A stretch of 64,000 nucleotides of DNA from Streptomyces sp. V4I2 (GTDB taxonomy: Bacteria > Actinomycetota > Actinomycetes > Streptomycetales > Streptomycetaceae), in assembly GCF_030817655.1 (NCBI RefSeq), contig NZ_JAUSZM010000003.1, positions 558,001 through 622,000 of the forward strand, written 5' to 3'. A program made the position numbers and the translations under genes. Numbering within the stretch: position 1 is the stretch's first letter; each line of letters begins with the position of its first letter. Shown one piece after another: positions 16,722 to 25,753 of this stretch. The notes below the pieces were generated by a model that saw nothing but the letters and a program-made list of their open reading frames with translations, made no database searches and was not told the DNA's origin.

Positions 16722-17798
16722 ATGCAAGCGGTGCGACTGACTGAATGGGGCCGGGAACCGGCGCTCGCCGAGCTGGAGCGCCCGGTCCCGCGCGGGACCG
16801 AGGTGCTGGTGCGGGTCGAAGCCGCAGGGCTGTGCCAGTCCGACGTCCATGTCATCGACGCGGCTGAAGGGGCACTCCCCTACCGGCCACCGTTCACCCT
16901 CGGCCACGAGGTCGCCGGCCACGTGGCGGCGCTCGGCCCCGACGCCGAAGGAACTGCGGCGGGTGAACGCGTGGTGGTCTACGGCCCGTGGGGCTGCGGG
17001 AACTGCACCCGTTGTGCCGCCGGTCGGGACAACTACTGCGACCGCCGGGGCGACCTCGGCTGGCACGGGGTCGGGCTCGGCCGGGACGGCGGGATGGCCG
17101 ACCACCTCCTCGTCCCCTCCGCCCGCCACCTGGTGCCGATCGGTGACCTGCCCGCCACGCAGGCGGCACCGCTCTCCGATGCGGGCCTGACGTCGTATCA
17201 CGCCCTGGCCGGAGTGCGGCACGCGCTCGGCGAGGGCACCGTCGCCCTGGTCATCGGTGTCGGCGGGCTGGGGCACCTGGCCGTGCAGATGGTGCGTGCG
17301 ACCACGCCGAGCCGGGTGCTGGCGGTCGACATCCGCGAGGAGGCGGTGGACCTCGCCCTGCGGTCCGGCGCGCATCTCGGCGTCCCGATGGGGGCGGACA
17401 CGGCCAAGGTGCTCCGGGCGGAGACCGGCGGCGTGGGGGTCGACGCCGTCCTCGACTTCGTCGGCAACGAGGCGACGTTCGCCCTCGCCGTCAGCCTGCT
17501 GCGCCCCGGCGGGGAACTGGCGGTGGTCGGCAGCGGCGGCGGCCGGCTGACGGTACGCAAGCCGGGCTTCCTTCCCGCGGGCTTCCGGCTCTCCCTGCCG
17601 TTCTGGGGCACCCGCCCCGAACTCGCCGAGGTCATCGCCCTGGCACGCGCGGGCTCACTCCACGTCGAGACCGAGCAGTTCCCCCTGTCCGCGGCACCCG
17701 AGGCATTCGGCCGGCTGCGCCAGGGGCGGGTACGAGGCCGAGCGGTTCTGCTGCCCGACTCACGCGTGCCTCCTGCCCTCCGCGCTGATGGACGCTGA
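16722..17798 (+). CDS. NAD(P)-dependent zinc alcohol dehydrogenase
   Basis: The 358-residue protein (ATG 16722; a GTG six bases earlier is an alternative) has catalytic-zinc ligands Cys38 and His62-Glu63, structural-zinc cysteines 92, 95, 98 and 106 (CGNCTRCAAGRDNYC), and a Rossmann loop GVGGLG. The pattern resembles the NDMA-dependent or AdhP-like alcohol dehydrogenases of actinomycetes. It shares a promoter region and operator site with the SDR and is the only plus-strand gene of the catabolic island. Confidence 0.88.
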   Translation: MQAVRLTEWGREPALAELERPVPRGTEVLVRVEAAGLCQSDVHVIDAAEGALPYRPPFTLGHEVAGHVAALGPDAEGTAAGERVVVYGPWGCGNCTRCAAGRDNYCDRRGDLGWHGVGLGRDGGMADHLLVPSARHLVPIGDLPATQAAPLSDAGLTSYHALAGVRHALGEGTVALVIGVGGLGHLAVQMVRATTPSRVLAVDIREEAVDLALRSGAHLGVPMGADTAKVLRAETGGVGVDAVLDFVGNEATFALAVSLLRPGGELAVVGSGGGRLTVRKPGFLPAGFRLSLPFWGTRPELAEVIALARAGSLHVETEQFPLSAAPEAFGRLRQGRVRGRAVLLPDSRVPPALRADGR

Positions 17799-17801
17799 TC
17801 A

Positions 17802-17828
17802 ACGCTGACGACGCTGACGACGCTGACG
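17802..17828. repeat. 9-base tandem repeat, three copies
   Basis: ACGCTGACG is repeated three times exactly after the stop of the alcohol dehydrogenase; a degenerate unit precedes it. It contains in-frame TGA codons, so read-through from the gene would end here. Confidence 0.9.
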
Positions 17829-18178
17829 ACCGGCAAAGTCCGGCCCCTCCCTCAGCGTGGACACCCACCATGCCGAGCTGGTGTCTGGCGACGGCACCGC
17901 AGGTCTGCGGCGACTCAGGGTCGCCCTGCGGTGCGGACCTGGCCGAGGCGGTAGGCCCCGCGGCAAGGGTGGCGGCCCAGGAGCGGCGCCCCTCGCCCCA
18001 GTGCTGGACCAGATCCAACTGGGCGCGCTGCTGCCCGTCCTCCACCATCCCCGCGACCACCCGAACTTCCGGCCAAGGGCGTGGCGAAGACAGTCAGTCA
18101 GTGCACTGGTCGTAGCAATTCCTGGAAACTGTGGCCCGGATTGGGCACTCATGCACCGTTTACGGCTTGGAGGAACCT
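17829..18178. other. Intergenic stretch without a recognisable gene
   Basis: About 350 bases. Open frames exist on both strands but show no motif, no good ribosome site and biased composition. The last 100 bases, which are less GC-rich and hold CAGTCAGTCAGTGCACTG-like repeats near 18090, probably contain the promoter of the secreted DUF1996 gene. Confidence 0.5.
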
Positions 18179-18199
18179 ATGAACCTGAGAATCCACTGA
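18179..18199 (+). CDS. Possible six-codon leader peptide (MNLRIH)
   Basis: ATG at 18179 is preceded at the right distance by GGAGGA (18169-18174), the best ribosome site of the region, yet the frame ends after six codons. It precedes the DUF1996 gene by 88 bases. It could be a translated leader that sets expression of the downstream gene, or the remnant of a truncated frame. Confidence 0.3.
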   Translation: MNLRIH

Positions 18200-18286
18200 G
18201 CATTCGGCGCGCACATTCGTATCTGAGGATGCGCTGCACCCATGCCGGAAGTCCTGCCGACTCCGGAGATGTCCTTGAGAGGCCTG

Positions 18287-19744
18287 ATGAGACGCAACAC
18301 GCGAAAAAGATCGAAGACTGCCCGCCGGGCGGTAGGCGCGGCGGCCGCACTGGCCATAGGGGCCGGTGGCCTGGTGGCGGTCAACATCTACGCCTCGGCC
18401 GACGAGACCAGCGCATCGAAGGGCTCTGCCCAGAACCAGGTGCTCGCGGCCGGCACTTCCACCATCGACTGCCCCGACGTCGGCCAGCAGTTGACATCAG
18501 TGCCCGCCCAGGCGAAGGCCCAGGTCGACAAGGAACTGGCACTCCTGGACAAGCAGATATCCGAGGCATACCAGCGCCTCTCCACCTCCCAGAAGGCGAT
18601 TCAGCAGGACCCCAACTTCGCCCAGAACGCGATCGTGGGTCCGCTGAAGGACAAGCGGAAGGCGACGATCGACCGGATCGCCACCGCCATCGGCCGTGTG
18701 GCAGCCAAGCCGCAGGGCCTTGACGCTTTGGCGGCCTGCACACTGCGCGCCACCGGCAACCAGCCCACCCCCGGTCAGGGCGGCAACAACAACCAGGGGG
18801 GCAACAACACCAATGCCGGAGCGACCGGCAACGGCCCCGTCTCCGCCGACTTCGTGGACATCACCAAGGTGAAGTCCAATGTGCGCACGCCCGCCAAGTC
18901 GGCGAAGGCTTCCAAGGGTGTCTTCGTCAGCAAGTGCGGGGTGAACGCCAACAAGCTGTACAACAGCGACAACGTCATCGTCGCGCCCGGTGTCACCAAC
19001 GGCGCACACCACGTGCACGATTACGTCGGCAACCAGGACAACGACGCCTTCTCGAGCGACCAGGACTTCGCCAAGGCCGGGACCAGCTGCCAGAACAAGG
19101 GCGACAAGTCGTCCTACTACTGGCCGGTGCTGCGCCTGCAGGACGGCACCAAGGAGTTCGACGCCGACAAGCAGGGCGGCGGCGCCGAGGGCAACACGGG
19201 CCGGATTCTGACGGCCAAGAAGGCCACCTTGGACTTCGTGGGCAGCCCCCGCGGCAAGGTGGTGGCGATGCCCAAGCTCCTGCGCATCATCACCGGTGAC
19301 GCCAAGGCGTTCGTCAACGGCACGGCCAACGCCAACGCCTCCTGGAGCTGCACCGGCTTCGAGAACAAGGTGCAGTTGAAGGACAAGTACCCCCTCTGCC
19401 CGTCAGGCAGCGACGTGGTGCGCACCTTCAAGTTCCAGAGCTGCTGGGACGGCAGGAACATCGACAGCGCCAACCACCGTACGCACGTGGCCTTCGCTGA
19501 CGCGGGTGGGAACTGCCCGGCCGGCTTCAAGGCCATTCCGCAGTTGGTGCAGCGTCTCGTGTACGACGTGGACGCGCCCAGCGTCAAGGACAACGGCAAG
19601 ACCCGTCCGTTCTTCTCGTTGGACAGCTTCCCCGAACAGCAGCACAAGCCGGTCACCGACCATGGTGACTTCATCAACGTCTTCGACGCGAAGCTGATGA
19701 ACAAGGCGGTCCAGTGCATCAACACCGGACGTAAGTGCAGCTGA
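18287..19744 (+). CDS. Secreted DUF1996-domain protein
   Basis: From ATG 18287 (GAGAGG four bases upstream) the product has 485 residues: a basic, arginine-rich start and one hydrophobic segment ending in YASA (secretion signal), a helical region with [18 protein letters not shown], a Gly/Asn-rich linker, and a C-terminal DUF1996 domain with [14 protein letters not shown] and several cysteines ([16 protein letters not shown]). Longer starts at 18242 and 18269 are in frame. DUF1996 occurs in secreted proteins of fungi and actinomycetes, often with carbohydrate-binding modules; its activity is not known to me. A strong hairpin follows the gene. Confidence 0.85.
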   Translation: MRRNTRKRSKTARRAVGAAAALAIGAGGLVAVNIYASADETSASKGSAQNQVLAAGTSTIDCPDVGQQLTSVPAQAKAQVDKELALLDKQISEAYQRLSTSQKAIQQDPNFAQNAIVGPLKDKRKATIDRIATAIGRVAAKPQGLDALAACTLRATGNQPTPGQGGNNNQGGNNTNAGATGNGPVSADFVDITKVKSNVRTPAKSAKASKGVFVSKCGVNANKLYNSDNVIVAPGVTNGAHHVHDYVGNQDNDAFSSDQDFAKAGTSCQNKGDKSSYYWPVLRLQDGTKEFDADKQGGGAEGNTGRILTAKKATLDFVGSPRGKVVAMPKLLRIITGDAKAFVNGTANANASWSCTGFENKVQLKDKYPLCPSGSDVVRTFKFQSCWDGRNIDSANHRTHVAFADAGGNCPAGFKAIPQLVQRLVYDVDAPSVKDNGKTRPFFSLDSFPEQQHKPVTDHGDFINVFDAKLMNKAVQCINTGRKCS

Positions 19745-19756
19745 GTCCGAGTATCG

Positions 19757-19790
19757 AGCGGTGGGCGTCGTGCTGACGACGCCCACCGCT
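19757..19790. terminator. Strong bidirectional terminator hairpin
   Basis: AGCGGTGGGCGTCGT and ACGACGCCCACCGCT form a perfect 15-base stem with a GCTG loop. It lies between two convergent genes (DUF1996 plus, alginate lyase minus) and probably ends both transcripts. Confidence 0.85.
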
Positions 19791-19853
19791 CCGCCGTGAA
19801 CGGAATCGCTGGTCCCCCGTCATCCGGCGTGTCTCCCGGACGTCGCGCTCCGG

Positions 19854-20636
19854 TCAGGAGTGGCTGACCTCGATGTCAAAGATGCGGACCTCGCCGTAGT
19901 TGTCGTCGCCGCACGGCTCGGAGTTGGTGCAGTTGGCCTGCGTGTAGGCGCCTGTCTTGAAGTAGTTGGTGTCGCCGTCGTGGGAGATCGTGGTCTGTAG
20001 CCGACCGTTGTAGTACGCCTTGATCTTCCCGTCCTCGGCCACGAACCTGGCCTCGAACTCGGTGCCCAGCTCGTAGTCGTCGGTGACGAGATAGTGGTGG
20101 CGGTCGTCGCCGTCGGTGACGTAGAGGCTGCTGCCTTCGAGGCGGAAGACCGTGACGTCGTCGTCCCCGCCGTGGACCTGCGCGCCGACCAGCCACGGCC
20201 GCTCCTCGGGCAACGCCGTGAACGCCTCCCTGACCACGAGGGTGTGGGTGCCGTCCGTGGTGGACCATTCGGCCTCGTCCTCGCCGCCGTCGGTCATCTC
20301 CCGCAGTTCGGCCCGCGGGTAGCTGGAACCTCCCGTCGTCACGCCGTTCACGGCGGCCCGGAATCCGACCGCGTCGCAGCCGGCTTCGGCCCGGAACCAC
20401 GGATCGGCGGAGAAGGTCGCCAGCTCGGGCTGGGTGATCTCGGTGGGGTCCTCGTCCTCGCCGATGGGCAGGGTCAGTTTCCAGTTCGTCAGGTCGAGGA
20501 CCTCGGAGGGGTACGTGCATGCGGCGGCCGCCGGCTTGTGCGCGGCGGAGGTGTCCGCGTGCGCGGGCAACGTGAGTGCGGCGGCCGAGACAGCCGCGGT
20601 GATGCCGGCCAGTACGACGGTCCGAGTGCTTGGCAT
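19854..20636 (-). CDS. Polysaccharide lyase family 7 (alginate lyase), secreted
   Basis: The 260-residue product has a signal peptide ending in AHA-DT and the three PL7 motifs: YPRAELREM (R(S/T)ELR-type), QVHGGDDD (Q(I/V)H) and YFKTGAYTQ. His and Tyr of the last two motifs are the catalytic pair in PL7 enzymes, which cleave alginate by beta-elimination. QVH, rather than QIH, has been linked to preference for mannuronate-rich blocks. Four cysteines (two in CTNSEPCGDD) may form disulfides. A TnpB element sits 105 bases upstream of the start and may have displaced part of the promoter. Confidence 0.92.
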   Translation of the reverse strand: MPSTRTVVLAGITAAVSAAALTLPAHADTSAAHKPAAAACTYPSEVLDLTNWKLTLPIGEDEDPTEITQPELATFSADPWFRAEAGCDAVGFRAAVNGVTTGGSSYPRAELREMTDGGEDEAEWSTTDGTHTLVVREAFTALPEERPWLVGAQVHGGDDDVTVFRLEGSSLYVTDGDDRHHYLVTDDYELGTEFEARFVAEDGKIKAYYNGRLQTTISHDGDTNYFKTGAYTQANCTNSEPCGDDNYGEVRIFDIEVSHS

Positions 20637-20740
20637 GGAGGGTCCTCCCGGTCGGGGTGTTCGGTGGGTGCCGATGCGTACCGTAGGCGTCCTTGCCGGG
20701 AGGGGTCCCGGAACCCTGCCTGCTACGCATGAGTGCGACT

Positions 20741-20960
20741 GTTGACTTCCTCCCCCTCGTGAACGAGGAGGGGTTCCTACGGCTCGCGCCGTGGGGATTT
20801 CTGCTTCACCGCCGACTGCCCGCCCGGAGAACTCCGTTAAGGTCTTACACCAGCTCCACAGACAGATACCGCCAGCCCGGCGGCCAGAAGGTTCTTCGCC
20901 GCGTTCACATCCCGGTCATGCGCTGCACCGCACGCGCACGTCCACGTACGGACGCTGAGC
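20741..20960 (-). ncRNA. Probable omega-RNA (right-end guide RNA) of TnpB
   Basis: By analogy with known TnpB systems the guide RNA overlaps the 3' end of tnpB and the right end of the element. Here the stretch after the tnpB stop has two stem-loops, CACGGCGCGAGCCGTAGGA and CCCCTCCTCGTTCACGAGGGGG, and ends in GTCAAC at 20741. The guide would then start with the flanking AGTCGCACTCATGCGTAGCA (20740-20721 on the minus strand). The 5' limit is a guess. Confidence 0.45.
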
Positions 20961-21979
20961 GGCATCTTCTCCTGCACGGTGCCGCACACGGAGCACAGCC
21001 GGGAGGAGGGGAAGAAGCGGTCCACCGCAATCACTCGACGCCCGTACCAGGTGGCCTTGTACTCCAGCATCGAGCGGAACTCGCCCCAGCCCGCGTCCGA
21101 GATGGCCCGGGCGAGTGTGCGGTTCTTGACCATGTTGCGCACGGTCAGATCCTCGATCACGAGCGTTTGATTTTCACGCACGAGCCGAGTGGTCAGCTTG
21201 TGGAGCATGTCCCGGCGCCGGTCGGCGATCCGGGCCTGGATTCTGGCGACCTTGCGCCGGGCTTTACGGCGGTTGGCTCCGTCGCCCGGGGCCTTGCGGG
21301 ACAGTTTGCGCTGGGCCTTGGCAAGGCGGGTGCGGTCACGGCGTTCGTGCCGGGGGTTGGCGATCTTCTCCCCGGTGGAGAGGGTCAGGAGATGGTCCAG
21401 GCCGACATCGATGCCGACCGCGCCGTCGGTGGCGGGAAGCGGCTTGACATTAGGATCCTCGCACAACATCGAGACGAACCAGCGCCCGGCCGCATCCTGC
21501 GACACGGTCACCGTGGACGGCTTCGCCCCGTCGGGCAGCGGCCGGGACCACACGATGTCCAACGGCTCCGCCATCTTCGCCAGCGTCAGCCGGCCGTCCC
21601 GGAAACGGAACCCGCTCGCGGTGTACTCCGCCGACTTCCGCGACCTCTTCCGCGACTTGAAACGCGGGTACCTCGCCCGCCTGGCAAAAAAGTGGGTGAA
21701 CGCGGTCTGTAGGTGCCGCAGCGTCTGCTGAAGCGGCACCGACGACACATCGTTCAGGAAGGCCAGCTCCTCGGTCTTCTTCCACGCCGTCAGCATCGCC
21801 GAAGTCTGGCTGTAGTTGACACGCTCCTTGCGCGCCCACGCCTCGGTGCGGGCGGCGAGCGCCAGGTTGTAGACCTTCCGCACACACCCGAACGTGCGCA
21901 ACAGCTCTACTGCCTGCACATCACTCGGATAGAAGCGGTACCTGAACGCCCGCTTCGTACGGTTCGCGGCCACGCCCAC
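20837..21979 (-). CDS. tnpB: RNA-guided endonuclease TnpB (IS605 OrfB family)
   Basis: The 380-residue protein is complete. RuvC residues are Asp191 (GIDVGLD), Glu276 (VIEDLTV) and Asp357 (DRDVNAAKN). A zinc finger of CxxC/CxC type uses Cys329, Cys332, Cys348 and Cys350 between the last two RuvC motifs. The N-terminal region (FRYRFYP, YNLALAAR) is the usual helix-turn-helix/wedge part. Intact catalytic residues mean that it may still cut DNA under guide-RNA control. The GTG start at 21979 gives VGVAANRTKRAFRYRFYP, the usual N-terminus. Confidence 0.92.
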   Translation of the reverse strand: MGVAANRTKRAFRYRFYPSDVQAVELLRTFGCVRKVYNLALAARTEAWARKERVNYSQTSAMLTAWKKTEELAFLNDVSSVPLQQTLRHLQTAFTHFFARRARYPRFKSRKRSRKSAEYTASGFRFRDGRLTLAKMAEPLDIVWSRPLPDGAKPSTVTVSQDAAGRWFVSMLCEDPNVKPLPATDGAVGIDVGLDHLLTLSTGEKIANPRHERRDRTRLAKAQRKLSRKAPGDGANRRKARRKVARIQARIADRRRDMLHKLTTRLVRENQTLVIEDLTVRNMVKNRTLARAISDAGWGEFRSMLEYKATWYGRRVIAVDRFFPSSRLCSVCGTVQEKMPLSVRTWTCACGAAHDRDVNAAKNLLAAGLAVSVCGAGVRP

Positions 21980-22078
21980 AAACTAACCAGACCGCAGGTC
22001 AACACCAAACCTGCCGGTCAGGGCACTGCGATCCGCCCGGCGGCACATCCCAGCTCCTTGCGCCCTGCTCCGCAGGGA

Positions 22079-22118
22079 TTTCGTTTCCCCCCGGCTAAAA
22101 CCGCGGGAGGAAACGAAA
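22079..22118. repeat. Left-end hairpin of the TnpB element
   Basis: TTTCGTTTCC and GGAAACGAAA, a perfect 10-base inverted repeat around 20 bases, located 100 bases upstream of tnpB. Subterminal hairpins like this are recognised by TnpA in IS200/IS605 elements. Confidence 0.6.
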
Positions 22119-22146
22119 GGAATCCGATGAAGGCTCTGGGTAGACA

Positions 22147-22170
22147 CTGCGTACGGTCCGCCGTACGCAG
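22147..22170. promoter_or_regulatory. 24-base palindrome upstream of the kinase gene
   Basis: CTGCGTACGG and CCGTACGCAG flank a TCCG centre, 75 bases before the kinase start. No U-run follows, so an operator is more likely than a terminator. The following bases repeat GTACGG again. Confidence 0.5.
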
Positions 22171-22244
22171 TACGGTTCGACCCATGCGCGCGGCCCTTGA
22201 ACCATGGCCGTCTGCGTTCCGGACTCGACCGAGGGGGAAGATCC

Positions 22245-24170
22245 GTGCGTTCCGGGGAGGAGTTCGCCGACCGCTATGTCCTCAAGGAGGTCATCGGCGC
22301 GGGGCGCGGCGGCGATGTGTGGCTGGCCCACGACACGGTGGTGGGCCAGGACGTCGCGCTGAAACCGGAACGGACGGACGGCGGGGGCGAGACCGCGGTG
22401 CGGCGGCTGCTGGGCGAGCCGCGCGCCATGGCCAAGTTCCGGGGTCATCCCCACGTCGTGACCTTGTTCGACGTCGTGACCGTGCCGTTGGCCGAGGGCG
22501 GGGACGGAACAGACACGTACTGGTTCGTCATGGAGTACGTGCCCGGCGGCGGTCTGGACCGGCAGCCGACGGTCTCTCCCGCGCGGGCGGCCCGTATCGG
22601 TGCCCAGCTCGCCGACGCGCTGGCCGCTCTGCACGAGGAAGGCATCGTCCACTGCGACGTCAAGCCCGCCAACATCGGCCTCACCCGGCGCGGTGACGCG
22701 AAGTTACTGGACTTCGGTGCCGCCTACCGTGCCGGCGGCAGCGAGACCATCACGGTCAACGGCCCGTACAGCTACACCCCGGACTACGCCGCCCCGGAAC
22801 TGGCCCGGGGCAACATCCCCCAGCCCGCCTCGGACGTGTTCTGCCTGGCCACCACCCTGCACGCCCTGGTCACCGGAGTGCCGCCGCGTGGCGGCGAGCC
22901 TGTGGAGAACGACGGCCACCCGGAGGATCCGGACTCCTGGGAGAGCGCCGAGCGGCTGAGGCACTGGCAGGCCGAGCAGGGTGCCGTCGAGATGGACGCC
23001 GACGCCGTGGGACCGCTGCACCCCGTGCTCGCCGCCATGCTCCGACGCGACCCCCGGCAACGCCCCGATGCCACCGAGGTCAAGCGGCTGCTGGAGGACA
23101 TCGCCGGAGCCGGTCCGAAAACCCCTGGGGACACATCCACCCCCGGCACCGTCACCGTGCGCCGACGCCGGCGCCGGCCACTGGTCGCGGCCGCGCTCGG
23201 CATCGGCGCCGTACTGGCTCTGGGGCTCGTCCTCATCCCCGGCCATGGCGACAGCGACGACGGGAAGGCCACCCCCACACCCGGCCAGAGCCGACAGGAG
23301 AAGACGCAGGCCCTGATAGGCGATCCGCACACGGCCGAGGTGTGCGCCCTGGCCGACCCCGCCGCTCTCGACACGTTCGGCGACGGCGATGTCCGCAAGG
23401 ACGTGGACTACGGGAACTTCGACCGCTGCGACGTGCTCGTGGGCATCGACGACAAGACCCGCATCGATGTGTCGATCCGGGTCCTCAAGGGCTCGCCGCC
23501 CGAGGGGTCCAAGCCCTCCCGCACCGTCGGGCGGATCGGCATCCGCGAGGACGAGGCGGAGAGCGACGAGTGCAAACTGCTGCTGACCGCGGGCGGCGAC
23601 ACCGAAGACACCCTGGTGGAGGTCCGCGCCAACATGGGCAAGGGCTCGGTGGTCGGCGGCAACGCGACGCTGTGCACGGTCGCCAACGAGGCCGCCACGA
23701 GCGCGGCCGAGGTCCTCGACCGGGGTCCGGTCCCCCGCCGTTCACCGGCCTACCCACGCAGGTCGCTCGCCTGGGCTAACGCCTGCAAGCTCCTCGACGC
23801 CAAGGCGCTGTCCGTCGTTCCCGGCCTCAAGGTAGACGTGCCGGACGTCGGCATCGCGAACTGGAGCTGCGAGTGGTCGAGCGACGTCGACGAACTGGAC
23901 GCGGAGGTGAGCTTCTTCCGCGACCAGCCCAAGTCGGCTCAGGACGGCACGGCCCTCACGCTCAGCGGATACCGCACCGTCGTCGAACCGAACGACGACG
24001 GTGACACCTGCACGGCCTTCGTCGAGGACCACAGGTACAGCGGTCAGGGCGCCGAGACCGCCGCCGAGATGGTGCGCCTCGAAGTCGGCGGTGGGCGGCC
24101 CGCGGTGGAGCTCTGCGCGATGGCCAGGAGTCTGGCGGCCTCCGCCGCGGCCGAACTCCGCGCGCGATGA
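22245..24170 (+). CDS. Transmembrane Ser/Thr protein kinase with extracytoplasmic domain
   Basis: Starting at GTG 22245 (GAGGGGGAAG ribosome site) the product has 641 residues. The kinase domain spans about 8-287: P-loop GAGRGG (18-23), Lys40, catalytic loop HCDVKPAN (Asp138), DFG 156-158, and YAAPEL. The usual HRD is HCD, so this is a non-RD kinase. A membrane segment at 313-333 follows an arginine stretch, and the outside part (340-641) has two repeated halves of a cysteine-containing domain (VCALADPAALDTF; NACKLLDAKALSVVPG), perhaps a sensor. It converges with the FHA gene, a likely phospho-reader. Confidence 0.88.
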   Translation: MRSGEEFADRYVLKEVIGAGRGGDVWLAHDTVVGQDVALKPERTDGGGETAVRRLLGEPRAMAKFRGHPHVVTLFDVVTVPLAEGGDGTDTYWFVMEYVPGGGLDRQPTVSPARAARIGAQLADALAALHEEGIVHCDVKPANIGLTRRGDAKLLDFGAAYRAGGSETITVNGPYSYTPDYAAPELARGNIPQPASDVFCLATTLHALVTGVPPRGGEPVENDGHPEDPDSWESAERLRHWQAEQGAVEMDADAVGPLHPVLAAMLRRDPRQRPDATEVKRLLEDIAGAGPKTPGDTSTPGTVTVRRRRRRPLVAAALGIGAVLALGLVLIPGHGDSDDGKATPTPGQSRQEKTQALIGDPHTAEVCALADPAALDTFGDGDVRKDVDYGNFDRCDVLVGIDDKTRIDVSIRVLKGSPPEGSKPSRTVGRIGIREDEAESDECKLLLTAGGDTEDTLVEVRANMGKGSVVGGNATLCTVANEAATSAAEVLDRGPVPRRSPAYPRRSLAWANACKLLDAKALSVVPGLKVDVPDVGIANWSCEWSSDVDELDAEVSFFRDQPKSAQDGTALTLSGYRTVVEPNDDGDTCTAFVEDHRYSGQGAETAAEMVRLEVGGGRPAVELCAMARSLAASAAAELRAR

Positions 24171-24173
24171 CAC

Positions 24174-24193
24174 AGGGGGCGTTCGCGCCTCCT
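24174..24193. terminator. Hairpin with UUCG loop between convergent genes
   Basis: AGGGGGCG-TTCG-CGCCTCCT: an 8-base stem with one G-U wobble and an extra-stable TTCG loop, directly after the kinase stop and touching the FHA stop codon. Confidence 0.6.
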
Positions 24194-24981
24194 CACGGCG
24201 CGGAGTCCGGCCAGGCGGTGTCGTCCTCCATCCGGTCCAGATCCGGTGGTACGAGCGTCGTCGACTCCACCAGTCCCTTGATCAGGTTGTGCAGCAGGCG
24301 GTTGTCGCCGGGGCGGCCCTCGGACTTGTCGTGCAACAGCGGGTACCTGAAGCCGTCGCGGTCCAGACGGCGGCGTACGGCCTCGATCCGGTGCTCGATC
24401 CTGCGCTCGGTCCAGCGCGCGTCCGGGCGGAGGTAGGCGAGCTGCTTGGCAGCGACGGCGTACGTCAGGGGGCGCGGGTCCTCCTCGTACAGCAGATACC
24501 GCTGGCCCAGGACGACCAGCAGCAGCCGTTCGTCGTCGTCGAGGGGCCAGATCTTCGGCGACACGGTCTTGGCGGTGCGTCGCGACACCGGCCCCTGGTC
24601 GTCGTGGCCCGAGACGTACAGCTCGACCAGGTGCTCGCGGTAGCCGGAGCCCTTCACGAACAGCGGGGTGTAACCGGTGTCGAGGGGAATCGCCTCCGTG
24701 CTGAGGTGCATCATCCCGCCGCGCGGCAGCCGGACGAGCTGCTGCCCGGTGTTGCGCAGCCACCACAGCCCCTGGCGGTACGACAGCTCGCCGTGCTGTC
24801 GGCTCACCCCCAGGTCGTCCACGCCGACTCCCAGGTCCACGTCCGGCTCCTCACCGCGCCCGAAGCGGAGGGTCAGACCCGGCCTGGGCGGGGCACTGAG
24901 CTCACCGGTGACCGTGCGGGCGTGCAGGGTCCCGGGGATGGTGGGCGTGACACCGCGCGCGAGGCTGGCGGAGTAGGGCAT
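24193..24981 (-). CDS. FHA-domain protein
   Basis: From ATG 24981 (GAGGAACC ribosome site) the product has 262 residues. Residues 25-110 form an FHA domain: LTLRFGR, VSRQHGEL and LRNTGQQ correspond to the conserved Gly-Arg, Ser-x-x-His and Asn-Gly-like positions that bind phosphothreonine. The C-terminal half (ERLLLVVLGQRYLLYEEDP, ARWTERRIEHRIEAVRRRLDR) looks like a winged-helix domain, as in several actinobacterial FHA proteins. Tail-to-tail arrangement with the Ser/Thr kinase suggests that it reads the kinase's phosphorylation, possibly as a DNA-binding effector. Confidence 0.82.
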   Translation of the reverse strand: MPYSASLARGVTPTIPGTLHARTVTGELSAPPRPGLTLRFGRGEEPDVDLGVGVDDLGVSRQHGELSYRQGLWWLRNTGQQLVRLPRGGMMHLSTEAIPLDTGYTPLFVKGSGYREHLVELYVSGHDDQGPVSRRTAKTVSPKIWPLDDDERLLLVVLGQRYLLYEEDPRPLTYAVAAKQLAYLRPDARWTERRIEHRIEAVRRRLDRDGFRYPLLHDKSEGRPGDNRLLHNLIKGLVESTTLVPPDLDRMEDDTAWPDSAP

Positions 24982-25122
24982 CGCTGGTTCCTCGGTTTCT
25001 GGGATCGTCGGTGTGTGGGCTTCTCGGCACGCGCACGGCGCTCTGACCAGTGTCCGCACCCGCTGCGGGACCCCTCCCCAATCCTGGCCCGTCTTAGAAG
25101 TCATCTCAATTGGCGGATCTGG

Positions 25123-25581
25123 TCACCGGTGCAAGTGGTCCAAGCCTCCTTCGGGCACTGGGTAGGAATGCTCTGCGGGTAGGAGACGTCGTGCTGCAGT
25201 CAGGTCCCCGTCCCGTACGTGGTCGTGAGTCGTGTGCGCAAGTGTGGTGATGTCGGTGATGGAGACCGTCCACTCGTCCGCGTAGCGGTGTGCGGCTTCT
25301 CCTGTGAGACCGAGCTGTAGCGAGCGGTGAGGAAGCGGTTGTAGGTGCAGGTCACGTTCCGGGTCCCACTGGACCCGAGCTGGAGAGCGCTTCAACTGGC
25401 GTTTCCAGGTTGCGCGGTCAGGATGCAGGCCGTGCTCATAGTGGGCCAGGCAGGCATGTTCCAGTGCCCATTCGAAGCCTTCGCGGATGATCTCGATCGC
25501 GAGGACAGTTTCCTGGCCGTCCTTGGAGCCCCATCCGCAGCGGTACATCATCCAGAGGAAGGAGGGCTTGATCCACGTCAA
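25123..25581 (-). pseudogene. DUF4291 protein, N-terminally truncated
   Basis: The frame from LTWIKPSFLWMMYRCGWG onward matches the conserved core of DUF4291 proteins and runs about 150 residues to the stop. The expected N-terminal 50-60 residues (with a YQAY-type motif) are missing; the open frame upstream codes for unrelated cysteine- and proline-rich sequence. A TTG at 25581 could start a short product. The truncation point coincides with a 28-base stretch that is repeated, with a few changes, near 26520. Confidence 0.6.
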
Positions 25582-25753
25582 GCCGCGCTCACAACCCTTT
25601 TTGCACAGAGATTCCGTTCGGCTCGGTGGTTCCACTTCCGCAGATACCCGTCCTGGTGACGAGGATTGAACTCCACGCGCGGTCGGCCGGGGCAGGCCGG
25701 GTGTGTTCCGGCCTGCCCCGTGATCCACGACCGGTTGTGGTTCTGAGCGGAGT

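Larger units (their letters stand above)
20741..22126 (-). mobile_element. IS200/IS605-group element with TnpB only (IS1341-like)
   Basis: The element is read from about 22126 (left end) to 20741 (right end) on the minus strand. The right end has the hairpin CCTCCTCGTTCACGAGG-type sequence followed by GGAAGTCAAC, typical of tnpB right ends; the left end has a hairpin TTTCGTTTCC/GGAAACGAAA at 22079-22118. No tnpA is present, so mobility would need TnpA from elsewhere. TTCAT on the minus strand at 22131-22127 abuts the proposed left end and is a candidate target/TAM motif. Boundaries are inferred. Confidence 0.7.

Noticed and set aside
17632..18152. Minus-strand open frames downstream of the alcohol dehydrogenase
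   Set aside because: They are antisense to the coding sequence or to repeat-rich intergenic DNA and have no family resemblance.
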